64,000 nt of DNA from Pseudobutyrivibrio sp. (GTDB lineage Bacteria; Bacillota; Clostridia; Lachnospirales; Lachnospiraceae): contig JAIKWH010000005.1 in NCBI GenBank assembly GCA_024684955.1, positions 43,198 through 107,197 on the forward strand. The letters run 5' to 3'. The notes below the pieces were generated by a model. The model ran no database searches, was not told where the DNA came from, and was given only the letters and a program-made list of their open reading frames with translations. The position numbers were made by a program, and so were the translations under genes. Shown here in pieces: positions 63,697 to 64,000 of the stretch (the stretch's first letter is position 1; every line of letters begins with the position of its first letter).

Positions 63697-64000
63697 CTAT
63701 GGCTGCTTTTTGTTGAAATCCACAGCATTTGCAGCCATTCTTTTATGTTCGTCCTCAATTGCAGCATAGTAATCGATAGTAGTATTGATATTTTCGTGGC
63801 CTAAAACATCAGCCACAAGACGAATGTCTCCAGTTTCCCTATAAAGAGCAGTACCATAGGTAGATCTTAATTTATGTGGTGTGATTTTCTTGTTAGGAAC
63901 AATGATTTTGGCATATTTTTTAACCAAATTCTCAATGGCATCCACGCTTATTCTCCTACCTTGTAATGAGTAGAAGAGTGCCTGCTCTTGGCCGTCTATA
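63697..64000 (-). CDS. Tyrosine recombinase, C-terminal part (runs off the window)
   Basis: On the minus strand a frame is open from the window edge to its stop at 63697-63699, giving about 100 residues of the catalytic domain of a XerC/D-like tyrosine recombinase or integrase. The HxxR motif (TPHKLRSTYGTALY), the second histidine in VLGHENINTT and the nucleophile tyrosine in IDYYAAI are present. The N-terminus and first catalytic arginine are outside the window. It is the only minus-strand gene and converges on the kinase with six bases between the stops. It may be an integrase or a chromosomal Xer-type enzyme. Confidence 0.93.
   Translation of the reverse strand, partial: IDGQEQALFYSLQGRRISVDAIENLVKKYAKIIVPNKKITPHKLRSTYGTALYRETGDIRLVADVLGHENINTTIDYYAAIEDEHKRMAANAVDFNKKQP

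Noticed and set aside
63697..64000. Evidence of a prophage or integrative element
   Set aside because: Only about 100 residues of a tyrosine recombinase are visible, with no attachment repeats, tRNA target or other mobile genes in the window.

Overview
The window reads as about 64 kb of core chromosome from a low-GC, Gram-positive anaerobe of the Clostridia, most likely a Lachnospiraceae member of the Butyrivibrio/Pseudobutyrivibrio type. This placement is an inference. It rests on AT-rich DNA with AGGAGG-type ribosome binding sites, formate-tetrahydrofolate ligase, Rex, a CIRCE-controlled groESL operon, glycogen synthase, and a phoH/ybeY cluster beside a PgpH-like gene. All genes are on the + strand except a tyrosine recombinase fragment at the right edge. 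I saw no rRNA, tRNA, CRISPR array, prophage or intact insertion sequence, and no gene-free stretch exceeds 300 bases.

Layout. 1-9.3 kb: der (5' truncated), plsY, gpsA, dut, a type IIA topoisomerase gene pair, a CPBP protease and a DUF308-like membrane protein. 9.3-14.3 kb: groES-groEL behind a consensus CIRCE operator, a DegV-family gene, purA, a GNAT acetyltransferase remnant and a small unknown gene. 14.3-24.5 kb: a secreted DUF4340-like protein, rpsO and pnp (both with structured leaders), an ABC-F ATPase, rex, a coiled-coil unknown, a CBS/CorC protein, a YebC-family gene and glgA. 24.5-35.8 kb: spoIIIE/ftsK, fhs, a zinc-ribbon/TPR membrane protein, rlmH, pdp, phoH, a degenerate PgpH homologue, ybeY and a DUF3048 lipoprotein.

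35.8-47 kb: a MurJ/SpoVB-type flippase, two flavoproteins, mutS-mutL-miaA and a methionine-gamma-lyase-family PLP enzyme. 47-55.5 kb: a rod-shape cluster, mreB-mreC-mreD-mrdA-minC-rodA, followed by mgsA and a D,D-carboxypeptidase lipoprotein. 55.5-64 kb: a P-loop unknown, a HlyD-like protein, the YggS-family gene, sepF, aroB-lspA-rluD, a hybrid histidine kinase and the recombinase fragment.

Many genes overlap by 1-44 bases and form translationally coupled runs: der-plsY; phoH-pgpH-like-ybeY; the two flavoproteins; mutS-mutL-miaA-PLP enzyme; mreC-mreD-mrdA; minC-rodA; aroB-lspA-rluD. Cell envelope and division functions dominate the right half.

No gene cluster here is an obviously new system. 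The most interesting points are a PgpH homologue that has lost both its extracytoplasmic domain and its HD dyad, structured leaders before rpsO and pnp (the latter with competing folds), MinC encoded without MinD beside it, an unusually large insertion in the PBP2, and a GNAT remnant joined to the purA terminator.
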